Below are positions 19,998 through 27,348 of a DNA stretch of 64,000 nucleotides, piece after piece; within the stretch, counting starts at the first letter, position 1, and every line of letters begins with the position of its first letter. A program made the position numbers and the translations under genes. Where the stretch lies: contig OZ253960.1 in NCBI GenBank assembly GCA_965267435.1, positions 2,418,001-2,482,000 on the forward strand, given 5' to 3'. This DNA is from JAWPMT01 sp965267435. Lineage in GTDB: Bacteria > Bacteroidota > Bacteroidia > Cytophagales > Cyclobacteriaceae. The notes under the pieces were generated by a model. That model saw only the letters and a program-made list of their open reading frames with translations. It searched no databases and was not told the DNA's origin.

Positions 19998-21266
19998 ATG
20001 GATTATAAAATAGACGCAGAGATACAAACCATCAAGCAGCGATTTGAGATCGTGGGGCTCGCCCCGCAGCTCAATAACGCCATCCGGGTCGCTATGCAGG
20101 TAGCCCCTACGGACATGAGTGTCCTCATCCAGGGCGAAAGTGGTGCAGGTAAAGAGTCGTTTTCCAAAATCATTCACAGCCTTTCGCATCGCAAGCACGG
20201 CCAGTTCATCGCCATCAACTGTGGCGCCATTCCCGAGGGCACGATTGACTCCGAGCTCTTTGGGCATGAAAAGGGCTCCTTCACGGGAGCGACCGACATG
20301 CGCAAGGGCTACTTCGAAGTCACCAATGGCGGCACCATCTTCCTGGACGAGATTGGCGAGATGCCCCTCAGCACGCAAGCCCGGTTACTTCGGGTACTGG
20401 AAAATGGAGAGTTCATCAAAGTAGGCTCCTCCAAGGTGCAAAAGACCGATGTGCGCGTGATCGCTGCGACCAACGTAGAACTGCATGACGCCATCAATCA
20501 GGGGAAGTTTCGAGAGGACCTCTACTACCGGCTCAGCACCGTGCCTATCAAGGTGCCGGCGCTTCGAGAGCGTGGAAATGATGTCCTCCTGTTGTTCAAG
20601 AAGTTCGCGACCGACTTTTCTGAGAACTACAAGACCAAGCCTGTATTTCTGAATGCGGAGGCCGAGAATGTAATCAAGCGCTATCGGTTTCCCGGCAACA
20701 TTCGGCAACTAAAAAATATCGTAGAGCAAATCAGTGTGCTGGAGCTGGACAGAGAAGTCACTCCCGAAACCCTCCTAAAATATCTACCGCAGCAAAGCAC
20801 CAACCTGCCGGCCCTTATCGACAAAAAGGAAAATGGCGAAAGCTACACAGAGCGTGACTTGCTCTACAAGGTGCTCTTCGACATGAAGGAGGACATGACG
20901 GAGATGAAAAAGCTCATATTGCAGCTGCTAACGGAGAACCCCTCTCGAAAGGAGATCCTACAGCAACATAGCGGTCTATTCAGTGAGGTGCAACCAACGA
21001 ACCACAGAGACAATGATCAAGACCTCCCCACAGCTCCGATACTGATAGAAGGACATGTCGACGACAATGTGTATGAAGAGGTAATTGAAGACATCGTAAC
21101 TGAAGCACCAGAAGAAGACTCCCTTTCCATCGAGAAGAAAGAAAAGGAATTGATCATACGGGCGTTGAAGAAGAATAACAATAAAAGGAAATATGCAGCA
21201 CAAGACCTGGGCATCTCTGAGAGAACGCTTTACCGCAAGATCAAGCAATATGAGTTGGAGGATTAA
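19998..21266 (+). CDS. Sigma-54 interaction domain transcriptional activator without receiver domain
   Basis: A 422-residue AAA+ enhancer-binding protein. Walker A is GESGAGKE (residues 46-53), the sigma-54 contact loop is GSFTGA (93-98, a serine variant of GAFTGA), Walker B is GGTIFLDE (111-118) and the sensor region has VRVIAATN. An acidic, low-complexity linker of about 100 residues separates the ATPase from a Fis-type helix-turn-helix at the C-terminus (KKNNNKRKYAAQDLGISERTLYRKI). There is no N-terminal response-regulator or GAF domain, so control must come through a partner, the linker or expression level. It should bind upstream elements and remodel sigma-54 polymerase. The 3' end overlaps lptE by 17 bases. 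Its targets are unknown. Confidence 0.92.
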   Translation: MDYKIDAEIQTIKQRFEIVGLAPQLNNAIRVAMQVAPTDMSVLIQGESGAGKESFSKIIHSLSHRKHGQFIAINCGAIPEGTIDSELFGHEKGSFTGATDMRKGYFEVTNGGTIFLDEIGEMPLSTQARLLRVLENGEFIKVGSSKVQKTDVRVIAATNVELHDAINQGKFREDLYYRLSTVPIKVPALRERGNDVLLLFKKFATDFSENYKTKPVFLNAEAENVIKRYRFPGNIRQLKNIVEQISVLELDREVTPETLLKYLPQQSTNLPALIDKKENGESYTERDLLYKVLFDMKEDMTEMKKLILQLLTENPSRKEILQQHSGLFSEVQPTNHRDNDQDLPTAPILIEGHVDDNVYEEVIEDIVTEAPEEDSLSIEKKEKELIIRALKKNNNKRKYAAQDLGISERTLYRKIKQYELED

Positions 21267-21768
21267 TCCCCTTTGCCTCCTTTTGTTGGCCACCATGGGC
21301 TGCGGTGTCTATGGATTCACCGGCGCCTCCATTTCTCCTGATGTTGAGACCATCTCCATCCAACAATTCTACAACAATGCGGTGCTGGGCCCCTCCGACA
21401 TGAGCAACGTCTTCACTGAAAAGATCAAAGATTATTTCCAGCAGAATACAAGCCTGGCACTGGTCGACCAAAGCGGTGATCTGCAACTCGATGGCTATGT
21501 TGCCGACTACCGAATCTCTCCTGTCGCAGCTAATGCTTCCAGATCCCAGGATGGTCAGGACGTTTCGCAATTGTCGCGGATTACCATCAGCGTCTTCGCC
21601 ACCTACATCAACACCCAGGACCCGACCTTCGACTTTGAGCGCAGGTTCAGTTTTTTCCTTGATTATGACCAGAATACCGATTTGACCACTGTAGAAGATG
21701 AGCTGGTAGGGGAAATATTTGACCAGATCATCCTTGATATCTTCAATGCATCAGTAGCGAATTGGTAA
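21250..21768 (+). CDS. lptE: LptE-family outer membrane lipoprotein
   Basis: A 172-residue lipoprotein; the ATG at 21250 precedes a short signal peptide with lipobox ATMGC, so an upstream in-frame ATG at 21193, deep in the preceding gene, is unlikely. After the lipid anchor comes GVYGFTGASISPDVETISI, typical of Bacteroidota LptE-like proteins, then the FTEKIKDYF helix and strands GDLQLDGYVADYRI and RITISVFATYIN. LptE forms the plug of the LptD barrel that inserts lipopolysaccharide in the outer membrane. The position after the sigma-54 activator and before secG fits the order I associate with Cytophagales. Confidence 0.82.
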   Translation: MSWRINPLCLLLLATMGCGVYGFTGASISPDVETISIQQFYNNAVLGPSDMSNVFTEKIKDYFQQNTSLALVDQSGDLQLDGYVADYRISPVAANASRSQDGQDVSQLSRITISVFATYINTQDPTFDFERRFSFFLDYDQNTDLTTVEDELVGEIFDQIILDIFNASVANW

Positions 21769-21812
21769 TTTATTTTTATCTTTAGTTGTTTTAAGAATAT
21801 TGACTCTACTGA

Positions 21813-22919
21813 GTGAATAAACAGAAGTTCATAGAATGCCTTAGAAACCCCGCCGTTTTAAGGGATAATGATCTAGACGAACTCAATCAGCTTGTAAAGG
21901 ATTATCCATATTTCCAGGTGGCCAGGGCGCTAGTAGCCAAAGTTGCCAAAGACCGGAATAGTAAGGATGCTCAGCGGACTATCGCGTCCGCAGCGGTGTA
22001 TGCCACCGACCGACCACTGCTGAAGAGATTCATCAACGATCATCTATTTTTCCTTGATTCGAAGCATCCGCAGGAGACCGATATCAAACTCAATGCGAAG
22101 TTTGAGAGGGAGCGCATTATGGCTGCGCGTAAGCGGAAAGAATTAGCAGCGGCACAGGGGTCGGCTCCGGCAGATCGAGACAGGAAGTCACGAGCGCAAG
22201 GATCACAGGGTCAGATGCGTCGCAAAGTCGTGCGCGAGGAGGACAATGACATCCTCGAGCCGATGCGATCCGAAACCGACATCGACAAATTGATCGCCGA
22301 GATCTACCAGGACATGGAGAATCTTCGGAGGTCGCGGGCACGTTTTCGCGAGATCGAAAAGAAAATTGAGGAGGAAGATGCCATCGATGCGGCTTTGGCC
22401 AAAGCGGCAGTCCCGGAGCGCAAAACAAAGAAAACAGAACCTCCCGCACCTAAGCCGCACATTTTGCGCGATCAGGTAGCACAGGAAGACGTCATAGAGC
22501 CCCTCACTGAAGAGGAGCAGCGCGCGGAAGAAGACAAAGCGCCAAAACCGGAGAAGAGCATTGACAAGATCCGCAAGCTGAAGGCGCAAAAACCATCCCC
22601 CGCACCAGCCAAAGAGGCCACAGAAAACGGTCATGTTGACGCTAACAAAGAGAACAAGGAGAAGATCATCGACGACTTCATCCACAACAATCCTTCCATC
22701 AGCCCCGCTAAGCGCAAAGAGAGTGGAGATAAGAAGGAGGACCTGTCGGCCAACAGCACCAAGTTTAAGGCAGACAGTGGTACGGAGTACCTCGCGCAGA
22801 TCTACGTAGAGCAAGGCAAGGTGGAAAGAGCCATCTCCATCTACGAAGAACTGGGCTTGAAATTCCCGGAAAAAAAGTCTTACTTTGCGTCCCGAATAGA
22901 GGAACTCAAGTCAGAGTAA
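21813..22919 (+). CDS. Hypothetical protein with C-terminal TPR
   Basis: A 368-residue protein of unknown function that starts with GTG at 21813. The N-terminal 90 residues are helical (KFIECLRNPAVL, LNQLVKDYPYFQVARALVAK). The middle (about 90-310) is highly charged, rich in K, E, R and A, and probably disordered or coiled. The last 45 residues form a single TPR-like hairpin pair (YLAQIYVEQGKVERAISIYEEL). It may be a scaffold for cytoplasmic or inner membrane partners. The gene ends 16 bases before secG, so the two are likely cotranscribed. Confidence 0.75.
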   Translation: MNKQKFIECLRNPAVLRDNDLDELNQLVKDYPYFQVARALVAKVAKDRNSKDAQRTIASAAVYATDRPLLKRFINDHLFFLDSKHPQETDIKLNAKFERERIMAARKRKELAAAQGSAPADRDRKSRAQGSQGQMRRKVVREEDNDILEPMRSETDIDKLIAEIYQDMENLRRSRARFREIEKKIEEEDAIDAALAKAAVPERKTKKTEPPAPKPHILRDQVAQEDVIEPLTEEEQRAEEDKAPKPEKSIDKIRKLKAQKPSPAPAKEATENGHVDANKENKEKIIDDFIHNNPSISPAKRKESGDKKEDLSANSTKFKADSGTEYLAQIYVEQGKVERAISIYEELGLKFPEKKSYFASRIEELKSE

Positions 22920-22935
22920 AGCAGAAAAAGGTATT

Positions 22936-23295
22936 ATGTACGGAGTAATCGTAGGGCTCATCATCGTTGTGGCCATTGTTTTGGTACTGATTGTTTTGGC
23001 ACAAAATCCCAAGGGTGGCGGATTATCCAGCCAATTTGGTGGTAGCGGTGCCGCACAGGTGATGGGTGTCAAGAAGACAGGAGACTTTTTGGAAAAGGCT
23101 ACGTGGGGTGCGATCGCCGCGATACTGCTGCTTTCTCTCTCGACGAACTTCTTTATCGACAATACGACACAAACTGGGCCATCGAGTCCGAATCTGGACA
23201 ATGCTCCGGCAGCAACTACTCCCGCTTTGGATCTCGGAAATCAGGAGGCTCTGCCCGTTGAAGACCTCACTGCTGGAGATTCTGCCTCCAATTAA
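22936..23295 (+). CDS. secG: Protein translocase subunit SecG
   Basis: A 119-residue inner membrane protein. The first helix (YGVIVGLIIVVAIVLVLIVL) is followed by the family signature AQNPKGGGLSSQFGGSG, then a second helix (WGAIAAILLLSLSTNFFI). A polar tail of about 45 residues is longer than in E. coli SecG but common in Bacteroidota. SecG assists SecYEG-dependent export. Its stop codon is immediately next to the stop of the convergent minus-strand gene. Confidence 0.93.
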   Translation: MYGVIVGLIIVVAIVLVLIVLAQNPKGGGLSSQFGGSGAAQVMGVKKTGDFLEKATWGAIAAILLLSLSTNFFIDNTTQTGPSSPNLDNAPAATTPALDLGNQEALPVEDLTAGDSASN

Positions 23296-24009
23296 TTAAG
23301 CCACATTTATACTCCTTATCAGTAGCCTCTTCGCGACTGGTAGTATCGTATGCTCTTCAGGGAACTGGAGCTTGCTGACGACTGCATAAGTGGCAGGATT
23401 GGGCATCGACCGATCGTGCTTGGCAAGATCGATCTTCACCTGTTCAAACGTACGGCTGAAATCGGTAAAGTCCCTGGCTACAAACTCGGTATTGATCCCT
23501 CTGTAGCGCTCAGTAGAGCTCTCGAATACGGTGATCTGATAGCGGTAGATGCTTAGATCGCGCCTCTTGTCTTCATTGATCAGGAGATAGCCCGCATCCT
23601 GATACATCGGGACGATACCCACAGGTTGCAGTTCCAGGTTCTCCTCTACGAATTCATAAATCTCCTTCCCCTCCTCTATTGCCATCTGAAATTTTGGCAT
23701 GGCATAAGTGATGATATCCTCTAATTCCTTCATCAGGTCATCATTCTCCACGGCCATTTTGTAGGTTATCTTCAGTTTTTCAAAGTCTGCCTTGGAAATC
23801 GTCTTCGGAAATTTGTCATAGATCAGGTCCTTGTTCTCCTGCACCTTGACCAGATTGGTGTAGTGAAAGACCAATTCTGCGAGGGAAGGATACAAGTTGA
23901 TATGCTCGAATTCCTTCTTGATGTCCTTCAAGTAGGCTAGCAATACGTACTTCTTGTACTCAAAATCAATCAAACCATTTGTAAGCCAGTCACTTGGTAA
24001 TTTCTGCAT
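23296..24009 (-). CDS. Conserved hypothetical protein beside groES
   Basis: A 237-residue soluble protein of unknown function. I start it at the ATG at 24009 (MQKLPSDWLTNGLIDFEYKKY); a TTG at 24021 would add four residues. The N-terminal half is helical (YVLLAYLKDIKKEF, LAELVFHYTNLVKV), the middle is rich in acidic residues and the C-terminal third looks like mixed strands (RRDLSIYRYQITVFESS). It has no signal peptide or membrane segment and no motif that I recognise as catalytic. It is divergent from groES and convergent with secG. Confidence 0.75.
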   Translation of the reverse strand: MQKLPSDWLTNGLIDFEYKKYVLLAYLKDIKKEFEHINLYPSLAELVFHYTNLVKVQENKDLIYDKFPKTISKADFEKLKITYKMAVENDDLMKELEDIITYAMPKFQMAIEEGKEIYEFVEENLELQPVGIVPMYQDAGYLLINEDKRRDLSIYRYQITVFESSTERYRGINTEFVARDFTDFSRTFEQVKIDLAKHDRSMPNPATYAVVSKLQFPEEHTILPVAKRLLIRSINVA

Positions 24010-24023
24010 AGCAAACTTCAATT

Positions 24024-24046
24024 TTGGCTAGTTTTAATATAGCCAA
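24024..24046. promoter_or_regulatory. Small inverted repeat upstream of the hypothetical gene
   Basis: TTGGCTA (24024-24030) and TAGCCAA (24040-24046) form 7-base arms with a 9-base spacer, 15-37 bases before the start of the minus-strand gene. It could be an operator or a leader hairpin; seven matching bases alone are weak evidence. Confidence 0.3.
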
Positions 24047-24108
24047 TTCCCTTCAAGATTCCCCTTCTCAACGTGTGAACTGACATTTTCAAGGTTGAGC
24101 CTGAAATA

Positions 24109-24165
24109 TTGTCAGGTCAGGACTGACAAACCTGACAGAATTCGTGATTGGCACAGCTTGTGTTC
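24109..24165 (+). promoter_or_regulatory. Candidate groESL control region: nested palindromes and a -24-like box
   Basis: Two overlapping inverted repeats are exact: TTGTCAG/CTGACAA (24109-24115, 24123-24129) and TGTCAGGT/ACCTGACA (24110-24117, 24130-24137). GTCAG is also directly repeated at 24111-24120. Downstream, TTGGCAC at 24148-24154 equals the -24 half of a sigma-54 promoter, but the -12 half is poor (a GT, not GC, ten bases after the GG). No TAnnTTTG box is seen before groES. The palindromes look like a regulator site; the sigma-54 reading is tentative. Confidence 0.45.
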
Positions 24166-24218
24166 ATAGCCGGAGAGTCATATTGAATGATTTACAAGCA
24201 AAAAATAAGTAAACAGAC

Positions 24219-24497
24219 ATGTCAAAAGTGAATTTCAAACCACTTGCCGATAGGGTTCTAGTGGAACCTGCGGCAGCAGAAGAGAAAACTGCTTCAGGAC
24301 TTTACATTCCTGATACAGCAAAGGAAAAACCTCAGCGCGGCACTATCGTCGCCATCGGTACTGGTAAGCCGGATGAGCCTATCACTGTCAAAGAAGGCGA
24401 CACTGTGCTTTATGGCAAGTACTCAGGCACTGAGATCACTATCGATGGAGCAGAGTACCTCATCATGAAAGAATCAGACATCTACGGGATCGTCTAA
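24219..24497 (+). CDS. groES: Co-chaperonin GroES
   Basis: A 92-residue protein that caps the GroEL ring during folding. The fold is fully represented: FKPLADRVLVEPAAAEEKTASGLYIPDTAKEKPQRG at the N-terminus with the mobile loop, then GTIVAIGTG, VKEGDTVLYGKYSGTEI and the closing YLIMKESDIYGIV. Length and start are standard. It is 58 bases upstream of groEL with no terminator between, so the pair forms one operon. Confidence 0.98.
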   Translation: MSKVNFKPLADRVLVEPAAAEEKTASGLYIPDTAKEKPQRGTIVAIGTGKPDEPITVKEGDTVLYGKYSGTEITIDGAEYLIMKESDIYGIV

Positions 24498-24555
24498 CTA
24501 AAACTTAGGACCTGAAAATCTTAAGACTACTTAACTAATACAAAATCAAAGAATA

Positions 24556-26193
24556 ATGGCGAAAGATATATTTTTCGATACGGTAGCCCGAGAGAAACTC
24601 AAGAAGGGCGTAGATACATTGGCTGACGCAGTGAAAGTAACACTCGGACCAAGAGGCCGAAATGTCATCCTTGACAAGAAGTTTGGTGCTCCCTCAGTGA
24701 CAAAAGACGGCGTGTCTGTAGCCAAGGAAATTGAGCTGGAGGAAGCGATCGAAAACATGGGCGCGCAGCTTTTGAAGGAAGTTGCTTCTAAGACTGCAGA
24801 TGATGCTGGTGACGGTACTACTACTGCCACAGTATTGGCACAGTCCATCTTTGCTCACGGTATCAAAAACGTAGCAGCCGGTGCTAACCCAATGGACCTG
24901 CGAAGAGGCATCGACAAGGCAGTTGCTTCTGTCGTTGCAAGCCTCCAGTCACAGTCCAAAGAAATCTCTACTGGTGACGAGATCTCTCAGGTAGCCACAG
25001 TGTCTGCTAACAACGATCAGGAAGTGGGCAAGATGATTGCCACTGCCATGGACAAAGTTGGCAAGGACGGTGTCATCACTGTTGAAGAAGCAAAAGGTAC
25101 TGAGACCGAGGTGAAGACTGTAGAAGGTATGCAGTTTGACCGAGGATACCTCTCTCCTTACTTCGTGACCAACACTGATAAGATGGAAGCTGAGCTTGAG
25201 AGTCCTTACATCTTGATCTACGACAAGAAGATCTCCAACATGAAGGAGCTTCTCCCAGTATTGGAAGCTACTGCTCAGACTGGCAAGCCTCTGTTGATCA
25301 TCGCTGAAGACGTAGAAGGCGAAGCCCTTGCTACACTCGTTGTCAACAAGATCCGTGGCGCGCTGAAAATCGCTGCTGTGAAGGCTCCCGGCTTCGGTGA
25401 CCGACGCAAGGCTATGCTTGAAGACATCGCTATCCTTACTGGTGGTACTGTCATCAGCGAAGAGCGAGGCTACAAGCTGGAGAATGCCACTATCGATTAC
25501 CTCGGTACTGCTGAGAAAATCAACATCGACAAAGACAACACTACGATTGTCAACGGTGCTGGCAAAGGTGAGGATATCGAAGGCCGAATCAACCAGATCA
25601 AGCAGCAAATCGAAAACACAACTTCTGACTACGACAAGGAGAAGTTGCAAGAGCGATTGGCTAAGCTTTCTGGTGGCGTAGCTATCCTTTACATCGGTGC
25701 TGCTACTGAAGTAGAGATGAAGGAGAAGAAAGACCTCGTGGACGATGCATTGCACGCAACACGAGCTGCTGTACAGGAAGGAATCGTAGCTGGTGGTGGT
25801 GTTGCCCTCATCAGAGCGAGCGACTCACTGGATAGCCTCGATCTGGAGAATGCTGACCAGAACACGGGTATAGCTATCGTCAGAGCTGCTATCGAAGCTC
25901 CTCTTCGCACGATCGTCGAGAACGCTGGTGGTGAGGCCTCTGTGGTTGTCAACGCCATCAAAGGTGGTAAGGACGACTACGGGTTCAACGCCGGTAGCAA
26001 CGAATACGTCAACATGTTCGCTGCGGGCATCATCGACCCTACGAAAGTGACTCGATTGGCACTGGAGAATGCTGCTTCTATCGCTGGTCTGTTGTTGACC
26101 ACTGAGGCAGTTGTTGCCGATCAGCCTGAGCCTGAAATGCCAGCGGCACCTGCTGGTGGCGGCATGCCAGGCGGCATGGGCGGGATGATGTAA
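24556..26193 (+). CDS. groEL: Chaperonin GroEL
   Basis: A 545-residue, complete 60-kDa chaperonin. The ATP-binding segments VTLGPRGRNVILDK and DGVSVAKEIELE are present, as are the DDAGDGTTTATVLAQ motif with its catalytic aspartate region, the apical domain around residues 190-375 and a GGM-rich tail (GGMPGGMGGMM). It assembles as double heptamer rings and folds cytoplasmic proteins with GroES. A rho-independent terminator begins 31 bases after the stop codon. Confidence 0.98.
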   Translation: MAKDIFFDTVAREKLKKGVDTLADAVKVTLGPRGRNVILDKKFGAPSVTKDGVSVAKEIELEEAIENMGAQLLKEVASKTADDAGDGTTTATVLAQSIFAHGIKNVAAGANPMDLRRGIDKAVASVVASLQSQSKEISTGDEISQVATVSANNDQEVGKMIATAMDKVGKDGVITVEEAKGTETEVKTVEGMQFDRGYLSPYFVTNTDKMEAELESPYILIYDKKISNMKELLPVLEATAQTGKPLLIIAEDVEGEALATLVVNKIRGALKIAAVKAPGFGDRRKAMLEDIAILTGGTVISEERGYKLENATIDYLGTAEKINIDKDNTTIVNGAGKGEDIEGRINQIKQQIENTTSDYDKEKLQERLAKLSGGVAILYIGAATEVEMKEKKDLVDDALHATRAAVQEGIVAGGGVALIRASDSLDSLDLENADQNTGIAIVRAAIEAPLRTIVENAGGEASVVVNAIKGGKDDYGFNAGSNEYVNMFAAGIIDPTKVTRLALENAASIAGLLLTTEAVVADQPEPEMPAAPAGGGMPGGMGGMM

Positions 26194-26224
26194 TATCAGA
26201 ACACGTACAATAATCAATATATAA

Positions 26225-26252
26225 AAGTCGCTCCGTTGGGGCGGCTTTTTTT
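26225..26252 (+). terminator. Rho-independent terminator of groESL
   Basis: AAGTCGCTCC (26225-26234) pairs with GGGGCGGCTT (26238-26247) through ten pairs, two of them G-U, around a 3-base loop, and runs into seven T residues. It directly follows groEL. Confidence 0.88.
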
Positions 26253-26320
26253 ATTTGGAGCAGCTGAGGATAGTGGTTCTTTTCTGATTCAGCGCCGGCT
26301 ATACGCTAAAGCTCGGCCCC

Positions 26321-26373
26321 GCGGGCAGCCACAATCCCCCGAAGGGTTCGAAACCCTTCGGAGGATGGCCCGC
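26321..26373. repeat. Extended imperfect palindrome in the intergenic region after groEL
   Basis: The core CCGAAGGGTT-CGA-AACCCTTCGG (26339-26361) is a perfect 10-base-arm hairpin. Outer arms GCGGGC (26321-26326) and GCCCGC (26368-26373), with ATCC/GGAT between, extend it into a long cruciform-like structure. The 332-base stretch 26194-26525 holds the groEL terminator and this element and otherwise shows nothing I can name. It resembles a REP-type palindrome rather than a second terminator, since no T run follows. Confidence 0.6.
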
Positions 26374-26525
26374 CGGCTACCGCTACTATCCGGGCTAAAA
26401 GAAAATGTCCTCCGCTACGATCCAGAACGTGTAAATCAGATCGTTGAGAGTAATATTCGGGAGAGAGTCAAAAAGGTAAGAGAAGTCTCGAACCCAGTAA
26501 CTGGACATGGATATCCATAGGTACG

Positions 26526-26981
26526 CTACAGAGCTCTCGTGAAGCTTACGGCGTCTCCATTTTCCTTGCCATCTTCTACGATACGAAGTGTACGATCACT
26601 GAACTCAACTATCTTCCAGCCATCATCATTCAGGTCCTCCAGTTCCGATCGTGTGGGGAAAGTCCGAAGGTTGTCAGGAGTCAAGATAATGTTCATGAGG
26701 GTTCCGGTACCATTCACCAACCAGCTCGCGGTTGTCATTTCCTGACCATCTGAAATAGTGAGATCACCATTGGCAGCAAATGTGAAGGTAAGACCATCAA
26801 ACTCCTCTGTACCCTCCTGTCCATCATCCTGGAAAGAAGTGACTCTCCAATCACCACTCAAAGAGGCACCAGTGACCGGCAGGTTCATGTCAGCGTTTGC
26901 TTCAGGGTCCTCCAAAACCTCACAAGACAGGATCGTCACAGACAGTATCAAGAGTGTAAAGCGCCTCAAGTCATTGATCAT
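26526..26981 (-). CDS. Lipocalin-like hypothetical lipoprotein
   Basis: A 151-residue predicted lipoprotein: signal helix FTLLILSVTILSC with a cysteine lipobox, then about 20 acidic residues. The mature domain begins with LSGDWRVTSFQDDG and continues with GLTFTFAANGDLTISDG, SWLVNGTG and a final DRTLRIVEDG strand. This is the pattern of the small lipocalin-like domains (GxWxVxxFxxDG) frequent in Bacteroidota surface or periplasmic lipoproteins. The ligand is unknown. The gene stands alone between two repeat-rich spacers. Confidence 0.7.
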   Translation of the reverse strand: MINDLRRFTLLILSVTILSCEVLEDPEANADMNLPVTGASLSGDWRVTSFQDDGQEGTEEFDGLTFTFAANGDLTISDGQEMTTASWLVNGTGTLMNIILTPDNLRTFPTRSELEDLNDDGWKIVEFSDRTLRIVEDGKENGDAVSFTRAL

Positions 26982-27348
26982 AGCAATTCGTTTAATGATG
27001 TATTTATCTATCTAATTGTTCGAGGTTTTGGTTATGGCTTCCATAAAATATTCCCGAGAGGGGGATAGTCGTGTTCAGGGAATGGGTACCGCTCAAAAAC
27101 CTAAAAACTAACAAATGGCCGGAAGGCCAGTCCGGTAAACCAGTATGGCCGGGCGAAGTGGACTGCGCGACTGAGGATACCGGCGGCCGCGAGGCGGCTT
27201 GGTGGGTGAGCCTTGCGCGATGGCCAGTGCGACTCACACCTACCTTTCTGCCGCGAGACGGTCCGGAGATCATCCACTTCTCAACTCATCAACTCATCAA
27301 CTCATCAACTAAAAATACTATCTTCGGGGTTGAGCAAAACCTAACCCA
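26982..27348. other. Gene-free spacer with GC-rich repeats and octamer array
   Basis: This 367-base spacer lies between the divergent lipoprotein and symporter genes. Positions 27110-27270 are GC-rich and full of short inverted segments, such as GGCCGG near 27117 and CCGGCGGCCG near 27180. The element GCGACTCACACCTA at 27229 recurs at 57961. The octamer array at 27281 follows. No protein or RNA gene is recognised. TATCTTCG at 27319-27326 is a one-mismatch -7 box for the symporter. Confidence 0.5.
27281..27310 (+). repeat. Octamer tandem repeat upstream of the symporter gene
   Basis: TCAACTCA is repeated 3.75 times without mismatch, ending 38 bases before the symporter ATG and just upstream of a possible -7 box. 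Copy-number change by slippage could alter the spacing of a promoter here; this is inference. Confidence 0.85.

Noticed and set aside
21762..21784. TTG ... TATCTTTA as a promoter before the TPR gene at 21813
   Set aside because: The boxes are only 12 bases apart and the -7 box has a mismatch at its last base.
26236..26520. Open frame of 94 codons after groEL
   Set aside because: It begins inside the terminator hairpin, crosses the long palindrome and encodes a composition unlike real proteins of this genome.
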